A DNA stretch of 64,000 bases from Lepturacanthus savala (GCA_030544235.1 CM060475.1:1635920-1699919), one strand, 5' to 3'. Positions 44,545-57,184 are shown, counted from the first letter of the stretch. Notes: generated by a model from the sequence alone, not told the origin. Translations and numbers: made by a program.

Positions 44545-47500
44545 TTTATTACACATAATTACATTCTTAAATAAAAACGATTCACCGGACAGTTTCCTTG
44601 CATAGAGATATTACAATACCAATTTAAAAAAGGAATTATGAAACAAACCAGTAACAAAAATAAATCTTTCTCATTTTTCCATAATAAAGAACATTATCGT
44701 ACCCATACGTCATAATATACAAATGATAAATTTGAAACACTTTGTACAAGCAGGAAAAAAAGGAAAGGAGAAAGACAACGGAAAGGGAAAAAGGTGGAGA
44801 AGGAGGAGGGGGGGGGATCGGACAGAGGAGGGGAGTTGAAAGGGATCATATCTGAGAAAATGGAAGGAGGGGGAGGAAGAGAGAGAGAAAGAGAGAGGGA
44901 GGCGATGAGGGAATGCTGGTAGAAAAAGGGGGTGCGTTTGATTTGAAATTCAGACCTGGTGGAAACAGAAGTGGTGTCACACATAGTAATGCATGCCCCC
45001 CTCCCCCCCTCCCCTCCTCTGCTGAGAGCTGCAGTCTGCAGATCTCTGACTCTTGCAAGGTGGCATGAAAAAACAGTGAAAAACACACAAGGAAAACGGA
45101 GCGTGTGTGTGTGTGTGTTTGTAACATGTGCTTTGTGCAGAATTGAATGTATTTTTTCTGTATTTGCCTGCATGTATGAATGTGTGTTTTGGGGGCATGC
45201 GCGTAGTCAGCGGGGGGGCGTGTGTTTGCATGCCTGCGGTGTGTGTGTGTGTGTGTGAGTGTATGCATGTATGTGTGTGTGCGTTCTGTGTATAAAACAG
45301 CTACTATACAGACTTTTTGTGATCAGCGTTTCATCACCCGGGGCTCGTTCTTGTGTAGTGTACAAGCGGACAGAAAACATCAGATATGCAAGTGATTCTT
45401 CCCAAAAAATTCAGAGTGCAAATACAAACAGACGAAGAACACACACACAGGCACAGCAGAATTGACAATCATTCATTAGGATGACACAGAACTGAATCCT
45501 CGGAGACGACATGAAACAACCTCATCCCGGAAAAACACATTCACATTTTTGATCTCCCGGCTTCTTTTTTTTTTTTCTTTTTTAATCAAGCTCCTGGAGA
45601 AGAATTGTTTTTTTTTTTCTTTTTTCTTTTTTTTTTGTCACGAGAATAGTCAAATTTAAAACCCGTCCTGTAATTTGGGATCGTTTCCAACGTCTTGGCT
45701 CTTTTTTAAAAAGTCACATTCCAGTGTATCGGTCCAAAAAATCCTCAGCTGTCTTATGATTGGTGCATGAACAAAACTAATGGAATAACACACTTCCAGA
45801 GCCGCACATTCCCACACACTCGCAACCATTCAGTTCAACAGTTGGGCGTTTTTTTTGTGCCCTCGTTGAAATATTGAAACACACACAAGTAGAGCTGCCA
45901 TTGATGATATACAAATTTAACTAGCGGCTTAAAACTTCACTTTAAATCTTCACTTTTTAATCTTCCACATGGAGGGAAAATCCCCCGATCCTGCTCTGAC
46001 ATTCCCAATCAAACATCTTTTACCAAATCCCAGCTAACATATGAGGTTCCCACAACATTCCTGAAACATTTCCACCCATTTCTCCTTTCTGTTTGGTAAC
46101 CCTTCCATAACGTTCTAAGAATGTTGTGTAAATGTTTGTTTTTGACAAAAATAATTCCCCAAAAGCTTTCCAATAAGCACATTTTGGAGGGAAATTTGCG
46201 AAAAGTTCCCTTGAGGTTCCTTGTTAGTAGGTAAATCTCCTACAACATTCCAACAATGTTGCGCAAATGTTTTTGTTCAACATAACCATCCAAGAAAACT
46301 CTGGGATTTTGCCATTTCAACATCTTGTGAACTCTAAAGGGAACAATTCAAGTGATTCCCTGCCAAATACTTGTCATTTTTCTCATGTAGAGAACGTTAC
46401 ACAACCAAAAACAAGCCTGGAAACTACATTTTGCTAGCTGGGATTTGTCAGTACCTGTGTTAGCCTATAGCAATGCTAGCAAACATAAATAATGACCGGT
46501 AGCATTGAGGCTACCTTTAGCAGATGGGCCATGGGAAGTTTTGGTCTCCTTGAAAGTAACCCGGCAGTTAAAACTTGTATCCTTGCAATATCATGTATAA
46601 AAAGGTGCAAAAGAAGAGTGTTCACTATTTAAGCAGGTGTTTACTATGCATCGACAGATCATGTCTAGATATGATTGAGCCGGGCTGCATTCATATCCAA
46701 AATTGAAATGTGCCTCTTGTATGCAGAGTGAAATCAATTTTCTGTCTCCCTTGCCAGAAAAAAGCAGACTGCCGAGTGCCTCAAACTATCAAGAAGTCTT
46801 GTAATGTAGACACCAAACACTTAAGACTTTTTTGAGTTTGTAAGAATCCTTGACCATCCACTTTTGTCCGTGCCGCTCGTTTTGATGTTTTGTTGAATGG
46901 AAATCCCGAAATCTCAAGTGTTAAGGTGGCAAAGAACTGTAATTAATTTGTCTTTGTTCTACCGGACAAGAGTGAGATCACCAAGGACAACTGTTCCAGT
47001 TTTTCTCGGAGTGTATATGTAGCCTCTGTGTGTCTGTGTGGGTCTCACTTCATTGCGGTTTCATGAGCTGATGGGGCAGTTATCATTGCTGAGTGAGCAG
47101 ATCCTTTCAGCCACCCGCTGGAAATCTGCACTCGTGACCTCCCGCTGGTCCGGCACCACCAAGCTAAATGAGTACCGGCTGACTAGCTAAGTCAAACTGT
47201 TCATTTCTAATGTGAAAAACAGAAACTATAAACATGTCTGGTATGATTTTTTTTTTTTTTTTACCAGTTTGTGATCACAACCCCCCCCAAATCCCACCCC
47301 ACCCACCTCCTGTTCCAAGTGTTTTCTCAGGACCAGCAACATGTACAGACTCACAACAGATACATTCGCATTGATTTGCTCGGAGAAGAGCCACCCAGTT
47401 GATTGAATTCTTGTCTTCCTGCGAGTCCTTCCATGTCTAGCAAAGGTAGCTATCCGCATTTCAGACAGAAATGGTTGGGAAGTCAGCAGGAATGTTCTTG

Positions 47501-49053
47501 GATATGCATAGGGCCTGATTAGAAGAGCTCTTGAATGTTTGCTTTATGGAATAAAGTCCGAGACTTGTCGATTTTGAAGGAGTTCTGCATGTCTGGTGTG
47601 AACAGACCCAGTGGCTTGTTAGGTGCCAATCACTCTCAAAGGCCGAAGAGATCATTTCAGGCATCTACAGGAGACAGTTTTTTGGCTGCATCCAATGTCT
47701 TTTTTTTCATTTTTTTTTTACAAATAGGAGAATCTTTTCTTAGAAACAATATAGCCTTTACATACATAATGATCTTGTTTGGGCTCGGTGTGCTGTCGCA
47801 GTCGGCTCGCTGCTTCGACTTGTGCATGTGGCTGCTGTCCACGCTCATGTAGAGAGCCAGGTGAGTCCCGAATGGTTTCCCAGACCAAAACATTGGGGTG
47901 TTTTTGTTTTTTTGGGAATTTTTTTTTTTTTACAAAAAGTTTGCAAAGAGTCAAATTGTGCAACAGTTTCTGACAACTCATGAGATCCCGGAGAGGAAAA
48001 AAAATCACGCTTCTAGGCGAGGCGTGTCACGTCTCGGTTTCAGCTGACATTCTAGGAGATGGAACAGTCTTTCCCAGAGTAGATTAGTTAGCCTCATCCG
48101 ACATGAACCCTCAATGGATGATGTTCATAAAGCAAGCCAGCCCTCTGGATGACCTCAATCAGTCTTCACAGCAAGTCTCAAGTCTTCGGGAAATCCAATC
48201 AAACGCTCCCGTTCAAACAAGTGCTTCAATGCCATCGAAGGCTTTATAAATGGATCCAGTTGACAGATGTGAGAGGTCAGATGAAAAATTATCAAATTAT
48301 TATCTGTCCTATATATAAGATAATAAAACCTTTGACGGATTGTAAAGGCTGTGACAAGTTTGAGGGAGTGAAAGCCCTGTGGGATGATGTTTTGGCTACT
48401 GTTGGAGAAGATGAACGCTTGGGATATACAGCACAAATCCTGCTGTCGGGGCACTGAATTTACAACTGGTCCAGTTTGGCATTTTGGCGTACTCTGGCAC
48501 GTGGAGCACTGCTGCATGAACAGGGCTGACATTATGGAAGTGTGTTAAACCTAGGGGTGGTGGTAGTGGTAGAGGGGGGGGGTACGATTGGGAAGGCTGC
48601 GGGGGAAAAAAAAGGAACAGCTAAAACGAAGGGCTGCCAACTACAGGCATGTGGTCTTGCGGCATTCCGTCAGAGACACGTACGGGACAGGTGGGATGTA
48701 GCGTCTGTAGCGTCCACACCGGGAGACATTTGCGAAAGTGACGACGTGTGACTGTGGAAGCACGGACCAACTGGCCGGGCACAGATTGACAGAGTGTGTC
48801 TGGCCGCCTTGTGTTTGTCTGTAGTCGGCGTCCTTGTGTGGCCGTCTGCAGAACTCCAGAATGGCCAAATCTGGTAGGGTTTGTTTTTTTGTAGTCTTGT
48901 TTTTTTTGTCGAGTCCATCCCGCCGCCTCTCTCTGACATCCGCGGTTGTTCTTTTTCCTGCAGATGATGCGCCCTCTCTTTTCTTCCACTCCTCGCCTCC
49001 CATCCCCTTCCCTTCTCTTCCACTCCTGCTGACCTCTCTCTCTCTCAAATTCC
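44545..49053 (-). other. klf7: Proposed KLF7 3' UTR and downstream sequence
   Basis: Reading from the KLF7 stop on the minus strand, the first canonical AATAAA I find is at 44,550-44,545, which would give a 3' UTR of about 4.5 kb. ATTAAA variants occur earlier, near 45,960 and 45,588. Mammalian KLF7 also has a long 3' UTR. The stretch contains a 416-bp MITE (46,028-46,443), T-rich tracts and GT runs, so the UTR could equally end earlier. ORFs here are low-complexity or unsupported. Confidence 0.35.
46028..46443. repeat. MITE with TCCCAGCTA inverted ends
   Basis: The left end TCCCAGCTAACA and the reverse of the right end TCCCAGCTAGCA match. Internal acaacattc, gttgtgtaaatgttt and gttgcgcaaatgtttttgtt blocks are also repeated. 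No coding sequence. It lies in the region proposed as KLF7 3' UTR. Confidence 0.6.
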
Positions 49054-49105
49054 TCAGATGTGCCTCTTCATGTGTAGCGCCAAGTGATCCGACCGCGAGA
49101 AGCAC
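49054..49105 (-). CDS. klf7: KLF7 exon 4 (third zinc finger and stop)
   Basis: On the minus strand, acceptor ttgcag is followed by one base that completes an Arg codon. The exon then encodes CFSRSDHLALHMKRHI and TGA. This is the second half of zinc finger 3, with the RSDHLALH recognition helix and the terminal Ile of KLF7 (KLF6 ends in Leu). The 52-nt coding part and phase agree with exon 3. It ends the protein at residue 262 counted from the first exon-2 codon. Confidence 0.93.
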
Positions 49106-49883
49106 CTGCAACCAAAGAGAGAGAGAGAGAAACAGAGAGCAGCTTGTTAGCTTCAACGCAGGGTAAAAGAAGTTTGTTTTGTCAATTGATCTAAATGTTG
49201 CTGTTAGCTAGTGAGCGCTGAGCCGCTAATGCACACGCAATTAGAATATGTGTAACTAATTCATAATCAGCATTTTCAGCCGCATTCCTAATGACTTCAG
49301 CTGCGCCATGAATAACTAGAGAGCCTGCAGGATCTATTAAAAAAGTACGGAGGCAAAAACATGCGCTGCAAAACGATAGCTAAATTAGATGAATCGACGC
49401 CTCTTATCCTGAATCAGACTCGCAGAATTGCTGGGGCTGCACATTGAAAAATTAAATTGCCCTGGAAGCACACTGGCCTATTTTATTTCCTTTTTTCCAT
49501 GCGGGTTTTTAAAAATGTTTGATTATTTTTAACCTGATCTTCCCCCAAATCGACATAATGTATGCTTTCAGCTGGCGTTTGGTTCATTCCATGCTTGCTT
49601 ACATACAAATGCGGCCATTATATGAGACCTACTTTGCTGTCGCCGTGTTACTAGATCAACAGTGTTTCTGTCGCATGAACTAATACTACAGCTGCATTCC
49701 CAGGAGAAGAAGTGCTTTGCAGAAAAGCAAGTGTTCCTTTCTTTTCGGTAATTGGAGGCTGCATGTTCTGGTGATTAGCGTGCTGAGAAATATTTGGAAT
49801 GGAAGCTTGTTTTACCCACGTGGTTCCATTTCATAATATTTAGAGAATTGGATTTCTTCCAATTTTTTTCCCTAATGAGGCTT

Positions 49884-50056
49884 TTTCACGGCAGCAATAT
49901 TGCCGTGAAATAGTAGGTAAACACAGGTGTTACTAATTAAGGTTCTGTTCCAGTGTAGTAGTCTTTCCAATGTGTCGACATAGCAGTACCTGACCCTGTT
50001 TCAGCAGCATAGAACTTTAATTGGTGCCATTGGTAATACCTGTGTTACTATTTCAT
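49884..50056. repeat. Hairpin and fold-back element
   Basis: TTTCACGGCA and TGCCGTGAAA form a perfect 10-bp stem around a 7-base loop (49,884-49,910). The right side continues gtgaaatagtaggtaaacac, which is echoed in reverse complement at about 50,024-50,056 (aatacctgtgttactatttc). It is probably a small non-autonomous element. Confidence 0.5.
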
Positions 50057-50060
50057 GTCA

Positions 50061-50450
50061 ATGGGGGGGCTTGTGGCCCAGTTAGGAGCCAAGATTCTTG
50101 CTAAAAATTTTGTTTTAATGCCCTTTAGGAGCCAAAATATGTGCTAAAGTTCCCTTTAGGAACCACAATGTGCACTACAATACTCTCTAGGAACCAAAAC
50201 CTGTACTAAAGCGCCTTCTAGGAGCAAAAATGCATGCTATAGTGCCCTCTTGGGACCTAAAAAGCGTGTTTAAGTGCCCTGTAGGAGGCAAAAGATGTGC
50301 TTAAGTGCCCTCTAAGAACCAAAACCTGTGCTAAACTACCTGCTAAGAGCCAAAATGCATACAAAAGTGCCCTCTTCAGTGACGCATGCTATCCTGCCCT
50401 TTTTTTTTCCTTTTCATCCCTGCCCTTAAAAAAGCCTATGCTTGCCAATG
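50061..50450 (+). repeat. Minisatellite-bearing element, copy D
   Basis: The copy starts aatgggggggcttgtggccc, which matches copy B just inside its left terminus. It has about eight 31-bp units, and ends tcatccctgcccttaaaaaa then gcttgccaatg, a decayed right terminus. It lies in KLF7 intron 3. Confidence 0.65.
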
Positions 50451-50978
50451 AATGTCAATACGGCTGTGGTGAAACAGGTCCGAGATGAAGCAGTGTAATC
50501 TGGTTGTTACACCAACATTAAGGCTATAGAGTTCATGTAATACAGGCCATTAAGCACAGTTTTACATTCACAATCAAATCAGTCTAAAAGAGTCTTTTTT
50601 AAAATATGTATATTTGCCAATATATACAGGTGTTCCTCCAATTCTCCATACAATAACATGCTCATGTGAACCCAATAGCACCTAAACAGACTCACAGTTC
50701 TGCAACATGTTGATTTTTTTTCTTTTTTTCTTTTGACACCGGTTTCAGATTGGCTCTTTCCACTGAGACAGAGGCAACTGTCTAAGATGTCAAGATGAAT
50801 CAGTGTTTGGCCAAGAGGGGGAGTTACACTGTGATGAGCCACCAGTCATCAGTCTTACTGTCACACCTGCATGTGTGCATGTGAGTGTGTGTTTTTTTGC
50901 ATACGTGTGCGTGCAAACAGACACATGTGGGATTAATGGCTCAGGAGACGTGTGTTTTTTTTGTTCTGTTTTTTGCAT

Positions 50979-51024
50979 GTGTGTGTGTGTGTGTGTTTTA
51001 CCGTGTGTGTGTGTGTGTGTGTGT
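50979..51024. repeat. Two adjacent (GT)n runs
   Basis: Runs of about 9 and 10 GT units are separated by tttacc. A third run lies at about 51,199-51,224. Confidence 0.85.
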
Positions 51025-53319
51025 GCTCGGTGAGACAGATGGTAAAGTATGAGTCACGACTCGGGGGCACGACACCAGCTGGCACACCGTGGGTCTGTCT
51101 CCCCCCTCCCTCCCCCCCTCCCTCCCATCCTCAATCTTCCACCCCGTCTTCTCTGTCTCCCCTGTTTCCCCTCTTCCTTCATCTCAGCAGGGGTGTACGT
51201 GTGTGTGTGTGTGTGTGTGTGTGTTTAGAGCTGGAGGGGTTGGGCGCCTTGTGACACATGACAGAGGTGGGCCTGAATTAGGGATGTGCCTGCAGGGGGG
51301 GTCTGGTCATGGGCGGGAGGTGGGAAATCAAGGTGGGGGGATACTGTATTTACAGTCTGTCCAGCTGAGGTCTGATTAAGTTGACACTGCTTGGCCTCAC
51401 ACACACGCAGATGACCAAGACACACACATTAACACACTCTCTCACACACACATTAAGGCAAAGGACCCCAGGTGAAGAGGGACTTCTTTTTGTCCTTTCA
51501 TAATGAGCCCATACATGATTCAAGAGGTCACGAATTCAATAACATTTTTGTGACATTTCTGTGACAATTAATCTTTTTTTTGGGGGGGGTGGGGGTACAA
51601 AAAGAGTACATGTGTAGAAGCGAATTAAATAAAATCTTAACATGAAACAGCAAAATCTATTTAAAAAAGAAAAATCCTCAAGTGACAGGTTTTAATGTTC
51701 ATATTTAGCGGATTTATTCAACACAGCAGGGATACATATGTAAAACTGTACTAATAGTATGTTAAAGTGTTAGTAAATCTGGGGGATAATTTATAAAAGC
51801 ATATAATTATACATACATTGAAAATGACCTTGCGCAGAGGTCCCCGAGGTGTCAGCGAAGGCTGGATCTCAGACGGAAGGGTGTAATTAAAAAAGGAGGA
51901 GTAAAGATTTTTGTGTCTGAGTCGAACGGATCTTTTTTTTTCTCTTCTTTTAAATCAAATAATGGCCGCCGAATGCTTGATGATTTCGTGGGCAAATTAA
52001 CATTTTTTTTTTTTTTTGCCGCGCTTCATAATTAAACAGGCGCGGGGGCCACTAATTAACGAGCCGAGCGGCGGGCGCAAATTACATCAGATCAACTCTT
52101 CAAAGTGACAGCGCCGCTACTACACCTCCGCTCCGGGTCAGGAGGGTCTTTTTTGTGCTTTGTAAGAGGCGGTAAACAGGAAGTGGGGGGAGAGAAGGGG
52201 GGAAAAAAACCCAAAAGAAAAACACGGATATTGAAAATCTCAAATCTCGGGTGCTCAAGGACACGCGGTGCTCAGGTCACACAGGCTCAGACGCGGAATC
52301 ATCCTGTTTACAGGATCACTAGGCCACCTTCGGGCGATATTTACAGTAACACGCGCACCTGTATTTTAGGTCACGGTGGCTTCGGCAATTCACAAAACAC
52401 ACTGTTTTTCCCTTTTAACCCTTCAGGCGCCAAAGGATATTTTTCTCTAAGACGTTTGATTTTGACGTCTTAATTTCAAAAGGCTATAACTTGAAAGTGG
52501 TAAGAGATAGAGACTTTCTGTAAATTAGAGAAATATTAAGGACGAACCAAAGTTTATGTATGTTAAGTTTACCCATCTAATTTGCATATTATGATGTCAC
52601 AGGGCTGTACATTTTTACAGTTAGGTGTGAAAAGGGGACTTTTATTTTGAAGGACGTACAATTTATGAGGTCACATGACCAGGGATTTCCTGTTTACTCA
52701 TTTGACATGTGAGCTTTTATGCAAATATGGAAAAATTCTAACCTTATTTGACAAAATCTGCCATTTTATTCATTTTATTCTTGTCTTTAGAATAATAAAT
52801 GCTTTTTTTAAAAAAGCTTTACACACTGTAACTAAAGTTCTTGTATTGTGGAAAATATTTGATATATTTTTGGCTATAACTTTAAATAAAACCCAGGAAA
52901 AAGTACAGATGGGGATTTCATGCTGGCGCCAAACAATCCGGCAACTCAAACAATCCCCCCTTGATTATAAGGCCTGTTTCTGATCTATAAATCATTTATA
53001 ACGTCATTATTTCCGAAACGTCTAGCCTCCGAATCAAGGTCACTATTAATATGCTGCGCGGGGGCCCGTTGTAGACGTTCCTGCTGAAAAGCCCGAGCAG
53101 GTCGGGTCTTGCTTGTGTTGCAGAGGAGCGCACATTAGTAATCCTGCCAGCACACTTTTCAAACTGGGTCAGTACCAAACGCATTTGGGCGAGGGACGCT
53201 GATCTCGAACGGGGCGCACACACACACACTTCAAACGGCCCTTTTGGAAAAAAAAAAAGGAGAAACAAAAATGAAGGATAAACATATATAAGGGAGGGAG
53301 AAGTGGCGTTCTGACAGAC

Positions 53320-53443
53320 CTGTCACAGTGGTTGCACTTAAAAGGCTTGGCGCCGGTGTGTTTGCGGTAGTGCCTCGTCAGCTCGTCGCTCCGGGCGAAT
53401 CGCCACTCGCAGCCCTCCCACGAGCACTTGTACGGCTTCTCAC
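53320..53443 (-). CDS. klf7: KLF7 exon 3 (zinc fingers 2 and 3)
   Basis: This 124-nt exon lies between acceptor ttccccag and donor gtctgt on the minus strand. It encodes EKPYKCSWEGCEWRFARSDE through the linker TGAKPF to KCNHCD and part of Arg246. Zinc finger 2 uses Cys211, Cys216, His229 and His233 with the RSDELTRH helix. Zinc finger 3 begins with Cys241 and Cys244. HYRKHTGAKPFKCNHCDR agrees with KLF7 and not KLF6 (which has HFRKH and KCSHCDR). Phases match exon 2 (ends phase 1) and exon 4. Confidence 0.95.
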
Positions 53444-54577
53444 CTGGGGAACAAACACACACACACACACACAAGCATGATTAACGCTCATCTGATAATC
53501 GCACGCTTATTTCCCTGGTCGTGTAAAACACCACTGTAGCTCTGGTGGATCCAAAGTCCAGAGAATTTATTCCAAAATGTTTCACTTTTTTTTCTTTTTC
53601 TTTTTAAGGGTTGGAAATAGAAGAAGGCGATGTTTAATTCTGGGATGGAGAAGCTCCCACTGGTCTTCCGATTCTTGCTGAACACGCAAGAAGAGGAGTA
53701 GAGGAGTAGAGAGAAGTGGAGCGAGAGGAGAAGAACAAGTAGAGAGGATGAAGGAGGGTGGGGAGAGGAGGAGATTAGAGGCAGGGATGAGAGAGTGAGA
53801 AGAGGAGGTGGAAAAAAAAGTGGAGTAGGAGAGAAGTGCCGCAGAAGTGGATTAAGGCGGAGGAGGGCTGCAGATATGCGGGCAGGGGATGGGGAGTGGT
53901 GATAATTAGGCCAGTCGCACGGCATAATGGCAAGAAGGCCACAATCCGCCAGCTGCGTCCAGATCAGTACATGTCACCTGCATCAGTCACATCCCATCTG
54001 GACCGGTTGAATGCAGACACACTGACACACTGACCAGCTCCGCTTGAGTGGATTTGGCACACACGCGCACGCACACAAAAAAAACTGGGCTTAATTTGTC
54101 GAATGTCATTATCAAGAAAGGGACACAATCAATGGATCAACTGCTTTGTGAAGAAGACAGAAGAGGCTTGCACAAACACAGAAGTGTCCTTTATTTCCCG
54201 CAGCTGTTGGCGAAACCCACTCGTCATGCGCACAGGAGTTAAATTTGAAAAAAAAAATCAATAATACATACAGTATTTCTGCAACACCAATTAAAAAGTA
54301 CATTCCCGTTTTTTTTTTTTTCAGTTGGAGTTAAATGCCAGCAGCTGACAGCGTGCAACTGAAATGCAAAGCTGAATCGGCGAAAGAAAACGACTTGACG
54401 CGCGTGACCCCCTCCGCTCCCCCAGCGCGCAAACTATTTCTATCAAATGTCCGTGTGCCGAGGAACGGGGGCGACGAGTTTGCAGCGCTGATCAGGTGAT
54501 AAATGAACAAGTCCCGGAAAGTCTCGCCGCCAGTCAGCAATCATCAAATGGTAACAAAAGAAAACAAATTGTCAATT

Positions 54578-55085
54578 TTCTGTCTTGATCTTGTCTTTAC
54601 CTTAGTATCACTTACATCAATTTGACATGAAAAGGTTCTAGTGCGATGTCACGTATATATCTATCCATATACATCATCCATCCATTTATCCAGCCATTCC
54701 TACATCCATCAATCTATCATTCATCCATCCATGTGGACAAATATCCCTTCATATTGTGAAAATTGGTAATCTTGTCTTGATGCTCCAGTGTGATGTTACA
54801 AATATATATAATCTATTTATCCATCTATCATCCATTCATTCATCCATCTATGTCCCCATTGTGGACACATATCCCTTCATACTGTAAAAATATAACTTGT
54901 CTTTTCTTTACGTTAGTATCAGTTGACAAATAAATGTTCCAGTCCATATATATATATATGTATGTTTCAGATAGAAAGAATGTCAGTGAGTGATATTTTG
55001 TGTCTATCAAGACATAGAAACTGCTCTTTTCTTCCTCCATCCCTCCATCCATGTCCCCATTGTGGACACGTATCCCTTCATACTA
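54578..55085. repeat. Three degenerate tandem units with ATCC tracts
   Basis: Each unit runs from a cttgtctt(t) block through tatata and an ATCC-rich tract to cccttcatac or cccttcatat. Units are about 190, 125 and 195 bp. The phrase tgtccccattgtggacac, followed by atatcccttcatactg-like sequence, is shared by the last two. Confidence 0.55.
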
Positions 55086-55137
55086 CCTCACTTCCCAGAA
55101 ACACCCGGAGCAGCAGGTCTGGGCCATCCGGCTCTGG

Positions 55138-55592
55138 CCAATGAAATTCCCGGGAGGCAGGGATGCCTGACTGTGTTGCCTAGCAACGGGAGAGCGAGGA
55201 GGGGGGTGTGTATATATGTGTGTGTGAAGGAGAAGGGGGTGGGGGGTTGGGGGGGGCGCGTTGAAACATGAGGAGGCAGTAGTCAGTGCAGCTGGCTGGA
55301 TCTGGCAACGGCACGCCGCCATGCCACCGGCCAATTACCGAGCACGCTGGCAGAGCACGGAGGCAGTTGCCTAGCAACGGTAACCGTAGAGCTGTACGGG
55401 GCAAGGGGGAGGAGGAGGGACCGGGGGTAGTGGTGGTGGTAGTAGTGGTGGTGGTGGTGGTGGAGGAGGAAGAGGAGGAGGAGAAGGAGGAGGAGGAGGA
55501 GGGGGGGCACTAAGAGACCAGAGCCTGCAGCAGTACATAACCACTCAGCTACAGACTCCTCCAACGATACACTGCCCCCGTTGCCTAGCAAC
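55138..55592. promoter_or_regulatory. Cluster of three RFX X-box palindromes with CCAAT boxes
   Basis: The perfect palindrome-like motif GTTGCCTAGCAAC occurs at 55,175-55,187, 55,366-55,378 and 55,580-55,592. It matches the RFX-factor X-box consensus (GTNRCC then RGYAAC). CCAAT boxes lie at 55,138-55,142 and 55,331-55,335, each about 30-32 bases before an X-box and each within GGCCAAT. On the minus strand this reads X-box, then about 30 bases, then ATTGGCC. It is an intronic candidate control region for KLF7 or for an unannotated transcript. Confidence 0.55.
55404..55507. repeat. GGT/GGA-rich tract
   Basis: G-rich plus strand: gggggaggaggaggga, then (GGT)n with TAG interruptions, then (GGA)n and seven G. 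It separates the second and third X-box motifs. It has potential to form quadruplex structure. Confidence 0.85.
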
Positions 55593-57184
55593 AGAACCCC
55601 CCCACCACCACCAGCACCATCACACATACACACACTCTCCTTTCCCTCAAGATGCCCTCATACAAACAGCCAAGTACAGCAGGTACACACTTGCCTTTCT
55701 CAGAGCAAGCACACACACACACACAGGAATGGGATGGCTACTTTTTAATGTTACACACACTCTGACTGGTTGGCAATCAGGAACCTAATCCACTGGATTA
55801 GCCCGAATTGAGCAACCTAATCTGATTATGCGCTGTTACTTTTGGATTACTTTTGCCTGTAAAACATATAATGTAGATTATGAAGCTAAGTGGATTATTT
55901 CTTTTGATTTCCAGAATCAGAATGGTGGACAGTGCATCCCCACCATTAGCTCACACTTTTTTCTTTTTTTTTTCCCAAGCGAAACAATGCGCAATGAAAT
56001 TTTTTGTTCCTTTTAGGAGATGTTTTTTGCAGTAATCGAATCAGCAATCACATATTTCACATCCGTAATCTGATAACTGGGTGTTTCCTGAGTCATGGTA
56101 ATCCCATTATGTGTAATCTGTTACTTCCGAATGCGCTTTTTCTCTCTCTCGCACGCGCACACATGCACTTTCATTCGCACGCACACACACACACACACAC
56201 ACATGCTCGCTCCAGCCTTTCAGGTGCCAGTGTTGAAGTTAATTGCATTCCCTCCATTAGCTGGAGCTGAAGCAGGGCATCCGGGGTCTCAGAGGTCATT
56301 AAAGAGGCTCTCGGAGAAGGCTTTATAGGCTCCAGCATGCCCACAACCTGCTCTGCAGGCTTGGACATGAGCGGTAGGCGAGGGAGAGGAAAGGCAGGGG
56401 AAAAAAAAGGTTTAGAGAGGAAGATGATAGATGAGGCAACTGATGGAGAAAGTATGTTACCGAGAGAGAGAGAGAGAGAGAGAAGGGGAATAATGAAAAA
56501 AAATAGGGCTGAAAGATTAACGTCTGTATCAAAAGTGCAATTTAGTAAACTCTCTGCATGATGCTGTGTGCACAGCTGTGTACACTTTTAGTGTTTGGAT
56601 AAAAGATTGAGAGCGCGGCGAGTCTTTTTGCTCTGGAATAACGATCTCGGATGTTGCCTCGCGTCAGATTCAGACGGTTGCGGCTTCAACCATCTGAATT
56701 AGTCAAATCAAGTGGGTATCTTAAGCCTTTTAATAGCGCTTTTTCTCTCTCCTTTTTTGTTACGCTCAACAGAGGAATTGAAGGGTGCTACTAAAGAGGT
56801 AATTTTCACTCAATTTGAGAGATATTGGAAGACATATAACACTTGATTTGACTAATAGAAAAGACATTAAAGTCCTCCTGAGATGAAAAAAAAATGTCTT
56901 TTTATTCCTTTTAGATCATATTGTTGATTGGATTATCTTTAAACTGACCATCTCTTTGTATTTCTGTCAAAATTCAATCACGTTTTCAATAATCCGACCT
57001 GCTTTGAATCAGGTCTAACATTGGCTTTTATTAAGTCATCATTAATACAATATCTGGTGAACTACGGAACTCATATCAACAAAGTTTACACCACTTTTCG
57101 CTGTCCTGAGTGTGTATTGTAGTCGCGTTTGTAAAGGTTTTCTTAATTAAACCTTGGATAATCTGTGAATTAGGTCTCTCTTGG

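Larger units (their letters stand above)
49106..53319 (-). other. klf7: KLF7 intron 3
   Basis: It is bounded by donor gtctgt (minus) after exon 3 and acceptor ttgcag before exon 4. It contains TAAT-rich, conserved-looking sequence near 49,200-49,350, a hairpin and fold-back at 49,884-50,056, minisatellite element D (50,061-50,450), and GT runs at 50,979-51,024 and 51,199-51,224. A repeat-like block lies at about 52,400-52,930. No other coding exon seen. Confidence 0.75.

Noticed and set aside
44846..45268. His/Thr-rich minus-strand ORF
   Set aside because: Translation of GT/CA microsatellites.
48641..49156. 171-codon minus-strand ORF over the KLF7 last exon
   Set aside because: It reads the KLF7 exon 4 region in a different frame and runs into the 3' UTR; the correct frame is fixed by the zinc-finger sequence.
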